This document shows, piece after piece, positions 62,355 through 64,000 of a DNA stretch of 64,000 nucleotides. The first letter of the stretch is position 1. Each line of letters opens with the position of its first letter. This DNA comes from Amaricoccus solimangrovi (GTDB lineage: Bacteria; Pseudomonadota; Alphaproteobacteria; Rhodobacterales; Rhodobacteraceae), in the NCBI RefSeq assembly GCF_006385685.1, contig NZ_VFRP01000002.1:124001-188000 (forward strand), written 5' to 3'. The notes under the pieces were generated by a model that was given only the letters and a program-made list of their open reading frames with translations, was not told the origin of the DNA and searched no databases. The translations under genes and the position numbers were made by a program.

Positions 62355-64000
62355 TGGGCGACATCACCGTTTCCCTGCCGAACGGGGCCACGATCACCTT
62401 CCCGGCCGGCACCAGCGCCGAGACGATCCGGCAGGTTGCCGATCAGGCGCTCGGCCGATCCTCGGCGCCGGGTGGTGAGCGGATGCGCGCGGCCGGCCTG
62501 CGCTCGCCCAGCCCGAGCGACGCGAACGCGCAGGCGCTGGCGGGCATCCAGAGCAGCGCGGACCAGAACCTGATCGGCCAGGAGCCGGTCATGGCACGGG
62601 CGGCGAAGTTCGTGCAGGGCTTCCCCTTCGTCGGGGAGTATCTGGACGAGGCCGTGGGCGCGATCGGCGGCGAGGACCGGAAGCAGCACGTCCGCGACGT
62701 GCAGGCGGCGATGGACCGCGAGCACCCGGTACAGAGCGCGGGGCTGCGGCTGGGGGGCGGTCTCGTGGGCGCGGCGGCGGCCATCCCGGCGGCCCTCCCC
62801 GCCGCTGGCGGCGTCGCAACGGCGCTCGGCGGCGGCACGGGCGCGCTCATGGCGGCGGGCGGCATCGCGGGCGCGGTCGGCGGCGCGGTCGAGGGCGCGG
62901 TCTCCGGCTATGGCGCGGGCGAGGGCGACACGCGCGGCGAGACGGCGATGCGCGGCGGGGCCGTGGGTGGCGCGCTCGGCGGGGCTCTCGGCGCGGCCGG
63001 CCCGCTGCTCGCCAAGGGCGGCGCGGCGCTGATCGAGCGGCTCAAGGGGACCGACGTCAAGGGAATCGCGGAGATCCTCGGCATCTCCGACGACGCGGCG
63101 AAGGCGGTCAAGGCGGGCCTCGCATCGGAGAACCCGCAGGCGGCCATCCGGCGGCTCGCGCGCGGCGGCGAAGATGCGATGCTCGTCGAGGCCGGACCGG
63201 CGACGCAGGCCATGGGGAAGGCCGTCGCGGCGTCCGGGGGCGACGCCACGCGGATCATGCAGACCGCCATCGACCGGCGCATGGCGCAGGGCGCCTCGGA
63301 TGTGCGCTCGGCGCTCGACCAGGCGTTTCCGGCCACGACACTCCCGCGCCCGAAGGCTGACCTGCAGGCGCTCTATGACACGGCGTACCGGACGCCGATC
63401 GACTACACGACCGGCGCCGGCCAGAAGATCGAGGCGCTGATGAGCCGCGTCCCGGGCAGCTACCTCAGGAAGGCGTGGGGCCTGATCGAGATGGACCCGG
63501 ACATTCCCGACGACATCAAGAAGCAGATCCTGGCGAAGATCTCGCGCGTGCCGGTGGATGACGCCGCGCCCGTGGCGGCGCGCGCCGGCGGCAACCCGGG
63601 CAACCTGCCGGCCGTGGTCGGGAACCGCGGGAACCTGCCCGGCCCCTATGGCGGAACGCCGGACAACCTGCCCGGCGCATGGGGTGGCCCGGCCTTCCGG
63701 GAGGAAACGACGCTCTCCGAACTGCCGAGCACCATCGAACTCGACTACATCACCCGGGCGCTCAACGACGTGGCGAAGAAGGGAGACGGCAAGGGCGCGC
63801 TCGGCGGGAACACGAACGAGGGCCGCATCTTCGGCAAGCTCGCGGGCAGGATCCGCGCGGCGGTGCGCGAGGCGAACCCGGAATATGCGAAGGCGCTCGA
63901 CGCGGCCGGGACCGAGATCGGCATCAAGGAGGCCGGCGACTTCGGCGCGATGGTGCTGCGGCCAAGCACGCGCTGGCAGGACGTCGAGGAAGCCCTCCAT
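62354..64000 (+). CDS. Large ejection/internal virion protein (N-terminal 549 residues, runs off window)
   Basis: An open frame from ATG 62354 (overlapping the previous TAA by one base) to the window edge without a stop. It begins MGDITVSLPNGATITFPAGT. Residues about 130-220 are Gly/Ala-rich and hydrophobic (GAAAAIPAALPAAGGVATAL; GGIAGAVGGAVEGAVSGYGA), like a channel- or membrane-inserting part. The rest is helical with a Pro/Gly/Asn linker of repeated GNLPG units (residues about 415-440). Size, order and composition fit a P22 gp16/gp20-type ejection protein; the end is missing. Confidence 0.75.
   Translation, partial: MGDITVSLPNGATITFPAGTSAETIRQVADQALGRSSAPGGERMRAAGLRSPSPSDANAQALAGIQSSADQNLIGQEPVMARAAKFVQGFPFVGEYLDEAVGAIGGEDRKQHVRDVQAAMDREHPVQSAGLRLGGGLVGAAAAIPAALPAAGGVATALGGGTGALMAAGGIAGAVGGAVEGAVSGYGAGEGDTRGETAMRGGAVGGALGGALGAAGPLLAKGGAALIERLKGTDVKGIAEILGISDDAAKAVKAGLASENPQAAIRRLARGGEDAMLVEAGPATQAMGKAVAASGGDATRIMQTAIDRRMAQGASDVRSALDQAFPATTLPRPKADLQALYDTAYRTPIDYTTGAGQKIEALMSRVPGSYLRKAWGLIEMDPDIPDDIKKQILAKISRVPVDDAAPVAARAGGNPGNLPAVVGNRGNLPGPYGGTPDNLPGAWGGPAFREETTLSELPSTIELDYITRALNDVAKKGDGKGALGGNTNEGRIFGKLAGRIRAAVREANPEYAKALDAAGTEIGIKEAGDFGAMVLRPSTRWQDVEEALH

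Larger units (their letters stand above)
35131..64000. mobile_element. P22-like podovirus prophage (left and central part; right end outside window)
   Basis: From the tRNA-Cys junction to the window edge all genes fit a temperate short-tailed phage. The order is integrase, leftward recombination and early genes, a repressor/Cro switch, replication genes, terminase, P22-type portal, scaffold, P22-type coat, gp4- and gp10-like head-tail proteins and ejection proteins. Late genes all read rightward. The coat, portal and gp4/gp10 set identifies the P22-like morphogenesis type (family recognition by eye). The structural genes appear intact, so the prophage may be functional. Lysis and tail-spike genes and attR are not in the window. 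Confidence 0.93.

Noticed and set aside
62318-64000. A 560-codon minus-strand frame at the right edge
   Set aside because: Antisense to the plus-strand ejection protein gene, which is open from 62354 to the edge, starts on a stop/start overlap and has a coherent composition.

Overview
The window is about 70 % GC, with dense operons, a Rhizobium-type L-rhamnose locus, an intact B12-dependent methionine synthase and a hut pathway that uses HutF. Together these point to an alphaproteobacterium, most likely of the Rhodobacterales type (inference from gene content, no alignment was run). It has two parts: chromosomal metabolism (1-35111) and the left and central part of an integrated P22-like podovirus prophage (about 35112 to beyond 64000).

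Chromosomal part. 1-6005 (leftward) holds the rhaR-S-T-P-Q-M-K cluster: DeoR regulator, ABC sugar importer, mutarotase and the start of the kinase. 6207-9597 (rightward) holds the aldolase/dehydrogenase fusion rhaD and the isomerase rhaI. The divergent control region between them carries three copies of a 10-bp site. Next come two tRNA-Gly(GCC) genes in a 283-bp-offset duplication, an FAH-family hydrolase, a DedA protein and mazG. At 12674-16362 a clear promoter drives a 37-residue secreted peptide with two cysteines and then a 1144-residue protein that fuses a polytopic membrane region to a cysteine-rich periplasmic solute-binding-like domain; this pair is the least explained chromosomal locus. 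Then follow aqpZ, an EAL protein with a decayed GGDEF, metH, an aldehyde dehydrogenase, an OafA-like acyltransferase and an unknown membrane-associated protein. 27666-34304 is the histidine utilisation locus: hutC-hutF leftward and hutI-hutH-hutU rightward from a control region with three evenly spaced HutC-like boxes. No hutG is in the window. A Nudix gene is coupled to hutU.

Prophage. The left end lies at a tRNA-Cys gene whose 5' half only is present (35112-35152). The leftward early operon (42205 to 35232) packs about 19 overlapping genes: mostly unknown small proteins, a PD-(D/E)XK exonuclease, a RecT annealase, and integrase last. The switch region (42238-43554) has a short XRE repressor and a putative lysogenic lipoprotein leftward, and a Cro-like gene rightward. 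Both early promoters carry the same near-palindromic operator inside their 17-bp -35/-10 spacer. The rightward genes are a GapR-like protein, RusA, DnaB and a probable replication initiator. A backward-facing four-gene cassette (47622-48637) with its own promoter interrupts them. The late genes follow: small and large terminase, P22-type portal, Gp49-like protein, scaffold, coat, gp4- and gp10-like tail accessory proteins, and three ejection-type proteins, the last cut by the window edge. No lysis genes, tail spike or right attachment site are recognisable here; they may lie beyond 64000.
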